A stretch of 64,000 bases of DNA, taken from NCBI RefSeq assembly GCF_002278925.1, contig NZ_NCJH01000006.1, positions 558,001 through 622,000 of the forward strand, given 5' to 3'. The notes beneath the pieces were generated by a model. It searched no databases and was not told the DNA's origin. It was given only the letters and a program-made list of their open reading frames with translations. Shown in pieces: positions 16,161-25,260 of the stretch (its first letter is position 1; each line of letters begins with the position of its first letter). The DNA comes from Polaromonas sp. 39-63-25 (lineage in GTDB: Bacteria > Pseudomonadota > Gammaproteobacteria > Burkholderiales > Burkholderiaceae_C). The translations under genes were made by a program, and so were the position numbers.

Positions 16161-16210
16161 TTTTTTGATAGCTGACTGCGCTTGTACATCAAGGGCTGGA
16201 GCCACTTTTT
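16161..16210. repeat. Dispersed intergenic repeat (TTTTGATAGCT type), copy 1
   Basis: This 50-bp unit begins TTTTTTGATAGCTGACTGCG and ends GGAGCCACTTTTT. Similar copies are at 23405 and 25261. It is the only structure I see in the 325-bp gene-free stretch 16013-16337, apart from the SDR promoter that must lie there. Confidence 0.7.
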
Positions 16211-16337
16211 ATCGTCAAATTGTGTGCCAAAAATACCAACCCCATGCAGCGTAGACACGCAGGTGACGCCTTCGCCGCCGCGCTGGCGATAAGCTGCCAC
16301 GCAAGCCTTTCCCTCCCCCCACAGACAGGAGCCCTCC

Positions 16338-17102
16338 ATGAACGATCTTTTTTCCCTCCAGGGCCGCACGGCGCTGATCACCGGCGGTTCGCGCGGCATC
16401 GGCCGCATGATTGCCACCGGCTTCCTGGCGCAGGGTGCGCGGGTCTACATCTCGGCGCGCAAGGCCGCGGCCTGCGACCAGACCGCCAAAGAACTGGCCA
16501 GCCTGGGCCACTGCGTGTCGCTGCCCGCCGATGTCTCGACGCTCGAAGGGGCTAGGGGCCTGGCCGCGGCGTACGGCGCGCACGAGCCGCAGCTCGACAT
16601 CCTGGTCAACAACGCCGGCGCCGCCTGGGGCGCACCGTTTGACGAGTTTCCGGAAAGCGGCTGGGACAAGGTGATGGACCTGAACCTCAAGACACCCTTT
16701 TTTCTGACGCAGGCGCTGATCCCCGCCCTGCGCAAGTCCGGCGAGCAGCGCCCCGCCAAGGTCATCAACATTGCCTCCATCGACGGCATTTCCGTCAACC
16801 CCATGGAAACCTATTCCTATGCGGCGAGCAAGGCCGGCCTGATCCAACTGACCCGGCGCATGGCCTTGCGCCTGATCCAGGACAACATCGTGGTCAGCGC
16901 GATTGCGCCCGGCGCCTTTGCCTCGGACATGAACAAGGACGCCCGCGACCACGGCGAGGCGGTCGCCGCACGCATCCCGGCCGGCCGCGTGGGGCAGGAC
17001 GCCGACATGGCCGGCGCCGCCATCTACCTGGCCTCACGCGCCGGCGACTATGTGGTCGGCTCCACGCTGGTGGTCGACGGCGGCGTGACCCACGCACGCT
17101 GA
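16338..17102 (+). CDS. Short-chain dehydrogenase/reductase (SDR)
   Basis: 254 residues, a classical SDR: cofactor motif TGGSRGIG (about 15-22), NNAGAAWG, catalytic Ser in INIASIDG and Tyr-x3-Lys in YSYAASKAG, then the C-terminal VVDGGVTHAR. The Arg after TGGS suggests NADP preference. CAGGAG lies ahead of ATG 16338. Similar proteins are annotated as 3-oxoacyl-ACP reductase-like or gluconate dehydrogenases; the substrate is not determinable. It is followed by a terminator, so it is separate from the Liv operon downstream. Confidence 0.88.
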   Translation: MNDLFSLQGRTALITGGSRGIGRMIATGFLAQGARVYISARKAAACDQTAKELASLGHCVSLPADVSTLEGARGLAAAYGAHEPQLDILVNNAGAAWGAPFDEFPESGWDKVMDLNLKTPFFLTQALIPALRKSGEQRPAKVINIASIDGISVNPMETYSYAASKAGLIQLTRRMALRLIQDNIVVSAIAPGAFASDMNKDARDHGEAVAARIPAGRVGQDADMAGAAIYLASRAGDYVVGSTLVVDGGVTHAR

Positions 17103-17140
17103 AAGGCCGACTGAACGGCTGGCCTTTCAGCAGAAAACCG

Positions 17141-17163
17141 GCCGGCACCCACCGGCTTTTTTT
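17141..17163 (+). terminator. Rho-independent terminator after the SDR gene
   Basis: GCCGG, loop CACCCA, CCGGC, then seven T (17157-17163). Just upstream is a perfect 10-bp inverted repeat (CTGAAAGGCC at 17099-17108 and GGCCTTTCAG at 17121-17130) that begins at the SDR stop. Confidence 0.65.
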
Positions 17164-17364
17164 CTGACAAAAACCTGACGCGATCACCATCCTCACCCCC
17201 CGGCAAAGAACGGCTTCGCCTGCGTGTTTTTCCTCCGATAGCCCGGCACGTAAAACTACCTAAGTCCTAACCCGCTCACGCGCTACAACGCGACTCGTTA
17301 GCATCCAGTTCTCTGTGAAGGGCCTGTGCGCCCGCCACGTCAATGTCTGCAGCCGGAGAGCAAT

Positions 17365-18138
17365 TTGTCAGCGGAGTTCATTCTTGAAACGCGTGGGTTG
17401 ACCAAGGAATTCAAGGGATTCGTGGCCGTCAACCAGGTGGACCTGAAGGTCCAGCGCGGCCATATCCACGCGTTGATCGGCCCCAACGGCGCGGGTAAAA
17501 CCACTTTCTTCAACCTGCTGACCAAATTCCTGCACCCGACCACCGGCACCATCCTGTTCAACGGCAAGGACATCACGACCGAAAAGCCGGCGCAGACGGC
17601 CAGGCGCGGCATTGTCCGTTCCTTCCAGATCTCGGCGGTGTTTCCGCACATGACCGTGCTGGAAAACGTGCGCGCGGCGCTGCAGCGCAACCTCGGCACC
17701 TCGTTTCATTTCTGGAAGGCCGAAAGCACGCTGTTCCCCCTGCATGAACGCGCCCGCCAGCTGCTGGCCGAGGTGGACCTGCAGGACTTCGCCGACGAAC
17801 TGACCGTCAACCTGCCCTACGGCCGCAAGCGCGCGCTGGAACTGGCCACCACGCTGGCGCTCGAGCCGGAGCTGATGCTGCTGGACGAACCCACCCAGGG
17901 CATGGGCCACGAAGACGTGGACCGCGTGACCCAGCTGATCAAGAAGGTCTCCGCCGGGCGCACCATCCTGATGGTGGAGCACAACATGAACGTGGTCTCG
18001 TCGATTGCCGACCGCATCACGGTGCTGCAGCGCGGCGCCATCATTGCCGACGGTCCCTACGCCGACGTGTCGAAAAACCCGCTGGTGATCGAGGCCTACA
18101 TGGGCACGACCAACACCGAACTGCAGGGAGCCCACTGA
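17365..18138 (+). CDS. livG: LivG-type ABC transporter ATPase (second Liv system)
   Basis: 257 residues from TTG 17365; GGAGAG lies four to nine bases upstream and the product begins SAEFILETRGLTKEFKGF. A GTG at 17326 would add 13 unconvincing residues. Walker A GPNGAGKTTF, Walker B LMLLDEPTQGMG and H-loop EHNMNVV are present; the signature is the degenerate LPYGRKRALELA typical of LivG. First gene of livG-livF-livK-livH-livM; its stop overlaps the livF start. Confidence 0.9.
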   Translation: MSAEFILETRGLTKEFKGFVAVNQVDLKVQRGHIHALIGPNGAGKTTFFNLLTKFLHPTTGTILFNGKDITTEKPAQTARRGIVRSFQISAVFPHMTVLENVRAALQRNLGTSFHFWKAESTLFPLHERARQLLAEVDLQDFADELTVNLPYGRKRALELATTLALEPELMLLDEPTQGMGHEDVDRVTQLIKKVSAGRTILMVEHNMNVVSSIADRITVLQRGAIIADGPYADVSKNPLVIEAYMGTTNTELQGAH

Positions 18139-18842
18139 TGTCCAAGGAACTCCTGAAAATCGAGAACCTGCACGCCTGGTATGGCGAGTCGCACATCCTG
18201 CATGGCGTGAACCTGACCGTACACGAGGGCGAGGTGGTCACGCTGCTGGGCCGCAACGGCGCTGGTCGCACCACGACCATGCGTGCCATCGTCGGCCTGA
18301 CCGGTTCGCGCAAGGGCTCGATCCGCATCAACGGTGAAGAAACCATCAAGCTGGCGCCGCACAAGGTGGCGCACCTGGGCGTGGGTTACTGCCCTGAAGA
18401 ACGCGGCATCTTCGCCAGCCTAACCGCCGAGGAAAACCTGATGCTGCCGCCCACGCTGGCACCGGGCGGCATGAGCATCGACGAAATCTACGGCATGTTT
18501 CCCAATCTGAAGGAACGCGCGTCCAGCCCCGGCACACGCCTGTCGGGCGGCGAGCAGCAGATGCTGGCGGTGGCACGCATCCTGCGCACCGGCGCGCGCC
18601 TGCTGCTGCTCGACGAAATCTCCGAAGGCCTGGCGCCCGTCATCGTGCAAAAGCTCGCCGAAATGATTCTGACGCTCAAGGCCAAGGGTTACACCATCGT
18701 GCTGGTCGAGCAGAACTTCCGTTTTGCCGCGCCGCTGGCCGACCGCTTTTACGTGATGGAACACGGCACCATCGTGAAACAGTTTGCGCAGAACGAGCTG
18801 ACCCAGAACATGGGCATGCTGCAGGAATACCTCGGCGTCTGA
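18138..18842 (+). CDS. livF: LivF-type ABC transporter ATPase with Walker A Arg
   Basis: 234 residues, starting inside the livG stop (TGATG). Signature LSGGEQQ, Walker B LLLLDEISEGLAP and VEQNFRFA are normal. The Walker A reads GRNGAGRTTT (38-47): Arg44 replaces the invariant Lys that contacts ATP phosphates, and the codon is a clear CGC. I recall the same substitution in other Burkholderiales LivF proteins, so it may be a stable variant rather than a lesion. LivF of the first cluster keeps Lys. Confidence 0.88.
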   Translation: MSKELLKIENLHAWYGESHILHGVNLTVHEGEVVTLLGRNGAGRTTTMRAIVGLTGSRKGSIRINGEETIKLAPHKVAHLGVGYCPEERGIFASLTAEENLMLPPTLAPGGMSIDEIYGMFPNLKERASSPGTRLSGGEQQMLAVARILRTGARLLLLDEISEGLAPVIVQKLAEMILTLKAKGYTIVLVEQNFRFAAPLADRFYVMEHGTIVKQFAQNELTQNMGMLQEYLGV

Positions 18843-18912
18843 CCGTCATCCGGCCAGCCCTTCCCCTCTTTTTTCCCTTTTTCCGCTTTCGACCACAACC
18901 CAAGGAGACCCC

Positions 18913-20106
18913 ATGAAACTCAAGACCCTCGTCGCCGCACTGGCCATCGGCTTTGCCGCCGCCGCCTCCGCGCAGAACACCGGCCCCGTCAAGATCGGTT
19001 TCATCACCGACATGTCCAGCCTGTACGCCGACATCGACGGCCCGGCCGGCGGTGAAATGATCAAGTGGGCGGCGCAGGACTTCGGCGGCAAGGTGCTGAA
19101 CCGTCCGATCGAAGTGCTGACCGCCGACCACCAGAACAAGGCTGACGTGGCCAGCTCCAAGGCCCGCGAGTGGATGGACAAGGACGGCCTGTCCATGCTG
19201 ATCGGCGGCACCAATTCGGGCACGGCACTGGCCATGGCCAAGATCGCCGAGGAAAGAAAGAAACCCTTCATCGCCATCGGCCCCGGCTCGGCCCGCCTGA
19301 CCAATGAAGCCTGCTCGCCTTACACTGTGCATTACGCCTACGACACCGTGGCACTGGCCAAAGTGGCCGGCGGCGCCCTGGTCAAATCCGGTGCCAAGAA
19401 CTGGTTTTTCCTGACGGCTGACTATGCGTTCGGCCACTCGCTCGAAGCCGATGCCTCCACCGTGGTCAAGGCCAACAGCGGCACCGTGGCCGGCGCAGTG
19501 CGCCATCCACTCAATGCCTCCGACTTCTCGTCCTTCCTGCTGCAGGCGCAATCGTCCAAGGCCCAGGTGCTGGCACTGGCCAACGCGGGCGGCGACTTCA
19601 CCAACGCCATGAAGGCCGCCAAGGAATTCGGCATCAACAAGACCATGAAGGTTGCCGGCCTGCTGGTGTTCATCAACGACGTGCACAGCCTGGGCCTGGC
19701 CAACACCGAAGGTCTGCAACTGGCTGACAGCTGGTACTGGAACCAGGACGATGCGTCGCGCAAGTTTGCCAAGCGCTTCTTCGACAAGTACAAGCGCATG
19801 CCTTCGAGCCTGCAGGCCGCCGACTACTCTGCCGCGACCAACTACCTGAAGGCCGTGCAGACCGCCGGCACGACGGACGGCGACAAGGTCATGGCCACGC
19901 TCAAGGGCATGAAGATCGACGACTTCTACAACAAGGGCCAGATCCGCGCCGACGGCCGCATGATCCACGACATGTTCCTGTTCCAGGTCAAGACGGCCAA
20001 GGAATCGACCACGCCATGGGACTACTACAAAACCGTGGCCAGGATCCCTGGTGACCAGGCCTTCACCACGGTCGCCGAGTCCAAGTGCGCCCTGCTCAAG
20101 AAGTAA
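18913..20106 (+). CDS. LivK-type periplasmic substrate-binding protein
   Basis: 397 residues. Signal peptide MKLKTLVAALAIGFAAAASA, then QNTGPVKIGFITDMSSLYAD. It is a type I binding protein with GPGSARLTNEACSPYTVHYA and the paired cysteines of the family's first lobe. AAGGAG precedes ATG 18913. Ligand unknown; homologues in this group serve aromatic or amino-acid-like compounds. A strong terminator follows, so livH and livM downstream depend on readthrough or their own promoter. Confidence 0.88.
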   Translation: MKLKTLVAALAIGFAAAASAQNTGPVKIGFITDMSSLYADIDGPAGGEMIKWAAQDFGGKVLNRPIEVLTADHQNKADVASSKAREWMDKDGLSMLIGGTNSGTALAMAKIAEERKKPFIAIGPGSARLTNEACSPYTVHYAYDTVALAKVAGGALVKSGAKNWFFLTADYAFGHSLEADASTVVKANSGTVAGAVRHPLNASDFSSFLLQAQSSKAQVLALANAGGDFTNAMKAAKEFGINKTMKVAGLLVFINDVHSLGLANTEGLQLADSWYWNQDDASRKFAKRFFDKYKRMPSSLQAADYSAATNYLKAVQTAGTTDGDKVMATLKGMKIDDFYNKGQIRADGRMIHDMFLFQVKTAKESTTPWDYYKTVARIPGDQAFTTVAESKCALLKK

Positions 20107-20117
20107 GCTGATTCCGA

Positions 20118-20150
20118 AGTGGCCGGCCGCAGCGCGGCCGGCCACTTTTT
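20118..20150 (+). terminator. Strong hairpin terminator between livK and livH
   Basis: A perfect 13-bp stem (AGTGGCCGGCCGC and its complement), loop AGC, and T5 directly after. It lies 12 bp after the livK stop and 47 bp before livH. In binding-protein operons such a hairpin often lowers expression of the membrane parts relative to the binding protein and protects the upstream mRNA end. Confidence 0.85.
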
Positions 20151-20196
20151 ACTTGGCTATTGTTTGTACTCTCACAGCGTGAACTGACGGGTCTCC

Positions 20197-21081
20197 ATGG
20201 AAATTTTCGGTATTCCCCATCAAGCCTTTCTGGGCCAGCTGCTGCTGGGCCTGGTCAATGGCGCGTTTTACGCCATGCTCAGCCTCGGGCTGGCGGTGAT
20301 CTTCGGCCTGTTGGGTGTGGTCAATTTTGCGCACGGCGCACTGTACATGCTGGGCGCCTTTGCCGCCTGGATCATGCTCGACAAGTTCGGCATCAATTAC
20401 TGGGGGGCGCTGATCCTGGCGCCGCTGCTGGTGGGCGCGCTCGGCGTGCTCATCGAACGTCTTTTTCTCAAACACCTGTACAAGCTCGACCCGCTGTACG
20501 GTCTGCTGCTGACCTTCGGTCTGGCGCTGATTCTCGAGGGTGTGTTCCGCGAGCTGTACGGTGCTTCGGGCCAGTCCTACAACGTGCCCGAGCTGCTCTC
20601 GGGCGCGACCAACCTGGGCTTCATGGTCCTGCCGAATTACCGCGCCTGGGTGGTACTGGTGTCGCTGGTGGTCTGCCTGGGCACCTGGTACCTGATTGAA
20701 CGCACCCGGCTCGGCGCCTACCTGCGCGCCGGCACCGAAAACGCCGCGCTGGTGCAGGCCTTCGGCATCAACGTGCCCATGATGGTGATGCTGACCTACG
20801 GCGCCGGCGCCGCACTGGCCGCGCTGGCCGGTGTGCTGGCCGCGCCCATCATCCAGGTCAACCCGCTGATGGGCTCCAACCTGATCATCGTGGTGTTTGC
20901 CGTGGTCGTGATCGGCGGCATGGGCTCCATCATGGGTTCCATCCTGACCGGCCTCGGACTGGGCATCGTCGAGGGGCTGACACGCGTGTTCTACCCCGAA
21001 GCGTCCAACATTGTGGTGTTTGTCATCATGGTCATCGTGCTGATGTTCCGGCCCGCGGGTCTCTTCGGCAAGGAGGCCTAG
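20197..21081 (+). CDS. livH: LivH-type ABC permease
   Basis: 294 residues, hydrophobic, about eight membrane helices. Family motifs: LGLAVIFGLLGVVNFAHGALYMLGAF near the start and the EAA-like GMGSIMGSILTGLGLGIVEG near the end. It pairs with LivM across a 141-bp gap that contains a dispersed repeat. Inner-membrane half of the second Liv importer. Confidence 0.9.
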   Translation: MEIFGIPHQAFLGQLLLGLVNGAFYAMLSLGLAVIFGLLGVVNFAHGALYMLGAFAAWIMLDKFGINYWGALILAPLLVGALGVLIERLFLKHLYKLDPLYGLLLTFGLALILEGVFRELYGASGQSYNVPELLSGATNLGFMVLPNYRAWVVLVSLVVCLGTWYLIERTRLGAYLRAGTENAALVQAFGINVPMMVMLTYGAGAALAALAGVLAAPIIQVNPLMGSNLIIVVFAVVVIGGMGSIMGSILTGLGLGIVEGLTRVFYPEASNIVVFVIMVIVLMFRPAGLFGKEA

Positions 21082-21089
21082 GATGTTGG

Positions 21090-21174
21090 CCCCCACGCTT
21101 TTCGCTTCGCGTAATGCGCTGCCCCCCGAGGGGGCGCTGCGCCTGCGGCCCGGCGAAGCCGGTTCCGCGGCCCC
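21090..21174. repeat. Single copy of the 102-bp element between livH and livM
   Basis: The same unit as the tandem array at 10830: CCCCCACGCTTTTCGCTTCG, CTGCCCCCCGAGGGGGCG, then GCGGCCCGGCGAAGCCGG with a few substitutions. It starts nine bases after the livH stop and occupies most of the gap inside what is otherwise an operon. Confidence 0.85.
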
Positions 21175-21222
21175 TGCTTGGACTACAACTTTTTCTCCCT
21201 TGGCGGCTCGGTGGATATTTGA

Positions 21223-22185
21223 ATGAATAACGCAAAAAAATTGATCCGCATCACCTACATCGGGCTGTTGATCCTGGCGCTGGTGGCGCCCCTGCTTGGG
21301 CTCTATCCGGTGTTTGTCATGAAGCTGCTGTGCTTCGCCATTTTTGCCTGCGCCTTCAACCTGCTGCTGGGTTTCACCGGCCTGCTGTCTTTCGGCCATG
21401 CGGCGTTTTTCGGCTCGGCCGCCTACGTCACCGGCTGGATCGTCAAGTCGCAGGGCTGGACGCCTGAACTCGGCATCATGGCCGGTGTGGTGGCCTCGGG
21501 CCTGATCGGCCTGGTGGTCGGCATGGTCGCCATCCGGCGCCAGGGCATCTATTTCGCCATGATCACGCTGGCGATTGCGCAAATGGTGTATTTCGTCTGC
21601 CTGCAGGCACCGTTCACCGGTGGCGAGGACGGCCTGCAGGGCGTGCCGCGCGGTGCGCTGTTCGGCCTGTTTTCGCTGGAGTCGGACACCGCCATGTATT
21701 ACCTGGTGGTGGCGGTGTTTGTCGGCTGTTTCCTGGCCATTTCGCGCATCGTGCGTTCGCCGTTCGGCCAGGTGCTCAAGATGATCCGTGAAAACGAACC
21801 CCGCGCGATTTCGCTGGGCTACCAGGTGGACCGCTACAAGCTGCTGGCCTTTGTGCTGTCGGCTGCGCTGGCCGGCCTGGCCGGTTCGCTGAAAACCCTG
21901 GTCATGGGTTTTGCCACCCTGTCCGACGCACACTGGTCGATGTCGGGCGAAGTGATCCTGATGACGCTGCTCGGCGGTGTCGGCACCTTCTTCGGCCCGG
22001 TGTTCGGCGCCGGCATCGTGATCTCGCTGCAGAACCTGCTGGCCGACAAGGTGGGCTCGTGGGTCACCGTGATCATCGGCGTGATTTTTGTGCTGTGCGT
22101 GCTGGCCTTCCGCAAGGGTGTGGTCGGCGAGTTGCAGGCTTATATGGAGCGGCGCCGGCGCGCTGCGGCCGCGCCCGACGCGTGA
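21223..22185 (+). CDS. livM: LivM-type ABC permease
   Basis: 320 residues, hydrophobic. Motifs: GLLSFGHAAFFGSAAYVTGW (about 62-81), RRQGIYFAMITLAIAQMVYF and LLGGVGTFFGPVFGAGIVISLQ. Last gene of the second Liv cluster; it converges with the transglutaminase-like gene. The C-terminus is Arg/Ala-rich and cytoplasmic. Confidence 0.9.
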   Translation: MNNAKKLIRITYIGLLILALVAPLLGLYPVFVMKLLCFAIFACAFNLLLGFTGLLSFGHAAFFGSAAYVTGWIVKSQGWTPELGIMAGVVASGLIGLVVGMVAIRRQGIYFAMITLAIAQMVYFVCLQAPFTGGEDGLQGVPRGALFGLFSLESDTAMYYLVVAVFVGCFLAISRIVRSPFGQVLKMIRENEPRAISLGYQVDRYKLLAFVLSAALAGLAGSLKTLVMGFATLSDAHWSMSGEVILMTLLGGVGTFFGPVFGAGIVISLQNLLADKVGSWVTVIIGVIFVLCVLAFRKGVVGELQAYMERRRRAAAAPDA

Positions 22186-22221
22186 GCAACTGAAGGCTCC
22201 GGCAAGTCCGGTAGCCCTCGC

Positions 22222-23097
22222 CTAGTTGTCTGCCGCTCCGTCGGTAGACAGCGCCTCGGCCACATGCTGGGGCACCACCAGCTGGCCCTGATCATCGGGC
22301 AAGGCCTCGATGCTTATCACCGGCGCCGACGAGCTCACACCGCCAAACATCGTTGCAAACGCGGCGTCTGCCGCATCGCGGCCGGTGGCCAGGCGCACAA
22401 AACCCATGGGAATCGCCGTGCCCGAGGGGTCGAACATGTACCAGCGGTGGCCCACATAAACCTCGACATAGGCGTGGAAATCGGTCGACCCGAGCGCCGG
22501 GTCGGCGCCGTAGTCGATGCCGCTGACAAACCGCGCCGGAATGTTGACCGCGCGGCACAGCGCAATCATCAGGTGCGCAAAATCGCGGCAGACACCGGCC
22601 TCGTCGATCAGCGTGTCGATGGCCGTGGTGTTGCCGGTCGAGCTGTTGGACATGAAACTCACGCGCTGGTTGACCCAGTCGCGAATCGCCTGGACCCGGC
22701 CGTAACCCTGGCGCAGCTGGCCAAACTCCTTGACGGCCAGCCGGTGCAGCCTGTCGGACTGGCAATAACGGCTGGGGTAGAGGTAAGGCAGCACCGCGCC
22801 TGGCAGTTGCAACACGCCGACCTCGGGCACCTGGTCGGGTTGCGCCACATGGTGGCGGATGTCGACCGTCGCGCCGTAGCTGACCGTCAGCGGACCGGGC
22901 ATGGCCCTGAACTTGAGGTAGCGGTTGCGGCTGACCGCGTCGGTATAAAACTCGGGCTGCAGGACCTGGCTGATGCCCAGGGTTTCGCTGACCACCGCCT
23001 GCTCGCGCGTGTGGGCCGCATGGATGTTGAAGATGAAATCGCAGCCGGCATCGGCGACCTGGTAACCCAGTTCAATGGAAAATTTAAGCCTGACCAT
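22222..23097 (-). CDS. Transglutaminase-like cysteine protease-fold protein
   Basis: 291 residues from ATG 23097, with GGAAG seven bases upstream. The transglutaminase-core triad is visible: Cys170 (GVCRDFAHL), His208 (TDFHAYVEVY) and Asp223 (YMFDPSG). The N-terminal 110 residues form the beta-rich domain usual in these bacterial proteins. No signal peptide, so it is probably cytoplasmic. Members are peptidases or amidases of unknown substrate; some are encoded with alpha-E and circularly permuted ATP-grasp proteins, which are not here. Confidence 0.85.
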   Translation of the reverse strand: MVRLKFSIELGYQVADAGCDFIFNIHAAHTREQAVVSETLGISQVLQPEFYTDAVSRNRYLKFRAMPGPLTVSYGATVDIRHHVAQPDQVPEVGVLQLPGAVLPYLYPSRYCQSDRLHRLAVKEFGQLRQGYGRVQAIRDWVNQRVSFMSNSSTGNTTAIDTLIDEAGVCRDFAHLMIALCRAVNIPARFVSGIDYGADPALGSTDFHAYVEVYVGHRWYMFDPSGTAIPMGFVRLATGRDAADAAFATMFGGVSSSAPVISIEALPDDQGQLVVPQHVAEALSTDGAADN

Positions 23098-23404
23098 ATG
23101 TTGTCTTCCTGAAGTGGGAACGCAGCCAGTTGAAGCCTGTTGCGTGTGCTGCGACAAGACGCAGCTGAAGCTGAAGCGGACGGGTTGCCGACACGGCAAC
23201 AGGCGCGTTGTGGCGCAACTGAGAACGATTGTGAACCTGAAAAACCACCCTACGGGCAACTCGAGCCAAGCGGCCACCGCACCGGCGCCAGTGGCGCATC
23301 TCCCGCCAGGGTCAGACCTGACCCAGGGAACGGGCGTTTTCCTACAGACGGCACGCAAAACGCCTGGGCCAATCTGCACAGGGTCTGGCCAGCATCTTTT
23401 TCGC

Positions 23405-23456
23405 TATTATTTTGATAGCTTATTGCGCCCGAACAGGAAGGGCTGCGACCACTTTT
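23405..23456. repeat. Dispersed intergenic repeat (TTTTGATAGCT type), copy 2
   Basis: TATTTTGATAGCTTATTGCG ... GGGCTGCGACCACTTTTT, the same layout as the copies at 16161 and 25261. The 376-bp gene-free stretch 23098-23473 otherwise shows only a possible promoter for the transglutaminase-like gene and no convincing reading frame. Confidence 0.65.
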
Positions 23457-23473
23457 TCCTCAAGAACTCGAAA

Positions 23474-24463
23474 TCAGCCACGAAATTCACGCCGGTAGGT
23501 CGAAGGCGATGTGTTCAGCGAGGCGGCAAAGTGTTGACGCAGTGACCCGGCCGTGCCAAAGCCTGCATCCACCGCGATCTGCTCAATGCTGCGGCTGGTC
23601 GACTCCAGTTGCCGCTGCGCAAGCGCCAACCGCTGATTCAACAGCCACTGGCCCACCGTGGTCCCGGTGACCTGCCGGAAATGCCGCGTGAAAGTACGCC
23701 GTGAAAGCAGCGCGCGTTGCGCGAGCTCATCCAGGCTGTGCGGCCGGTTCAGGTGTTTTTGCACCCAGGCCAGCACATCGGCCAGGCGGTGGTCGGCGCC
23801 GGAAGCGGGCAGCAGCTGCTCCACATACTGCGCCTGCCCGCCCTGGCGGTGGGGCGCCACCACCATGCGCCGCGCCATGTGGTTGGCCACCTCGGCACCG
23901 TGATCGGTGCGCAGCAGGTGCAGGCAGCAGTCAATGCCCGCGGCCGTGCCCGCCGAAGTGAGGACATCGCCGTCGTCCACGTAAAGTACATCGGGCCGCA
24001 GCTCAACCTGCGGATAACGCTTGGCAAAAGTGGGCGCCAGCGCCCAGTGCGTGGTGGCAGGCCGACCGTCGAGCAGACCCGCTTCGGCCAGCACAAAAGC
24101 TCCCACACACAGGCCCACGATGCGCGCGCCGCGCCGGTGGGCTGCGCGCAAGGCCTTCAGCAAGGCCTCGGGCGGCGCCCGGTAGTTCTTCTCGTTCGGG
24201 CTGTGCCATGAGGGCACGATGACAATGTCGGCCCGCGCCATGACTGAGAGCTTGTGCACACCTTGGACCGAAAAACCGGCCGGTGTGTGCAGTGGGCCGG
24301 CCTCGGTCGCACATACCAGCAACTTGAAGCGCGGCATATGGGCGCCCCCCATTTCCTGCCCAAACACCAGACAGGGCACCGAGAGATGAAACGGACTGAT
24401 GCCGTCGAAAGCAACAACCGCCACGGTTTGCACCCGGCCGGTTTTGGGGGAAGAAGCACGCAT
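23474..24463 (-). CDS. GlxA-family AraC-type transcriptional regulator
   Basis: 329 residues. Residues about 10-185 are a DJ-1/PfpI (GATase1-like) sensor domain with IVGLCVGAFVLAEAGLLDGR, whose Cys sits at the nucleophile elbow. Residues about 225-325 are the AraC HTH pair (LSRRTFTRHFRQVTGTTVGQWL and IEQIAVDAGFGTAGSLRQHF). It is divergent from the cysteine hydrolase gene at 24564 with a 100-bp shared promoter region, so that gene is its likely target. GlxA-type regulators often control amide or choline catabolism. Confidence 0.88.
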   Translation of the reverse strand: MRASSPKTGRVQTVAVVAFDGISPFHLSVPCLVFGQEMGGAHMPRFKLLVCATEAGPLHTPAGFSVQGVHKLSVMARADIVIVPSWHSPNEKNYRAPPEALLKALRAAHRRGARIVGLCVGAFVLAEAGLLDGRPATTHWALAPTFAKRYPQVELRPDVLYVDDGDVLTSAGTAAGIDCCLHLLRTDHGAEVANHMARRMVVAPHRQGGQAQYVEQLLPASGADHRLADVLAWVQKHLNRPHSLDELAQRALLSRRTFTRHFRQVTGTTVGQWLLNQRLALAQRQLESTSRSIEQIAVDAGFGTAGSLRQHFAASLNTSPSTYRREFRG

Positions 24464-24563
24464 GGCCCGATTCTATCGATTTATGTCAATTGGGCCACTT
24501 TCGCGCCAAGCGCATGAAGCGAACAATCCATCTCATCTATCAACTGCATCAAGGAGAGCTTCC

Positions 24564-25193
24564 ATGACCATCGCCACCTCACGCCGCGCACTCGTTGTGA
24601 TCGACGTACAAAACGAGTACTTCACCGGCAACCTGTTGATCAAGCATCCACCGGTGCAGCAATCGCTACCCAACATCGCCCGCGCCATGGATGCCGCCCG
24701 CGCGGCCGGCATTCCGGTGGTCGTGGTGCAACACAGCGAGGCCGCCGGCGCACCGCTGTTCGCCAAGGGCTCCTCCACCTGGGAACTCCACGAGGTGGTG
24801 GGCAGCCGACCGCGCGACCACTACATCGAAAAAGCCTGGCCCAGCGTTTTCACCGGCACCGATTTTGCGGACTGGCTGAAGCAGAACCGCATCGACACCT
24901 TGACCGTGATCGGCTACATGACGCACAACTGCGATGCCTCCACCATTTTTGAAGCCACGCATCGCGGTCTGCAGGTGGAGTGTTTGCAGGACGCCACCGG
25001 TGCCTTGCCCTATGCCAACACGGCCGGCAGCGCGACGGCGGAAGAAATCCACCGCGTGTTCAGCGTGGTGTTTCACACGCGCTTTGCAGCCGTAGCCTCC
25101 ACCGACGAATGGATCAGCGCCGTGCAGGTCGGCCAGGCACTGAAGAAAGGCAATATCCTGGTGTCGAACCAGGCGGCGCTTGCCCTAGCGTGA
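24564..25193 (+). CDS. Isochorismatase-family cysteine hydrolase
   Basis: 209 residues from ATG 24564, preceded by AAGGAGAG. The catalytic triad is Asp in VVIDVQNEY (about 15), Lys in IEKAWPS and Cys in GYMTHNCDAST. It lacks the metal-binding D-x-H motif of nicotinamidase, so it is not PncA; it is likely an amidase or ureidohydrolase of the same fold. Regulated, by position, by the divergent GlxA-type protein. Substrate unknown. Confidence 0.85.
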   Translation: MTIATSRRALVVIDVQNEYFTGNLLIKHPPVQQSLPNIARAMDAARAAGIPVVVVQHSEAAGAPLFAKGSSTWELHEVVGSRPRDHYIEKAWPSVFTGTDFADWLKQNRIDTLTVIGYMTHNCDASTIFEATHRGLQVECLQDATGALPYANTAGSATAEEIHRVFSVVFHTRFAAVASTDEWISAVQVGQALKKGNILVSNQAALALA

Positions 25194-25260
25194 TATCCCG
25201 CGCGGCGCGGGCTTGCGGTGGTCAGAGGCACTGCTTCTGAGCACCCGACCATTCACTTCA

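Noticed and set aside
20149..21933. 594-codon minus open frame over livH/livM
   Set aside because: Antisense to two clear permease genes; composition is His/Gln/Arg-rich, typical of shadow frames.
24564..25193. Second nicotinamidase
   Set aside because: Same fold and triad, but the metal-binding D-x-H motif of PncA is missing; called a cysteine hydrolase only.
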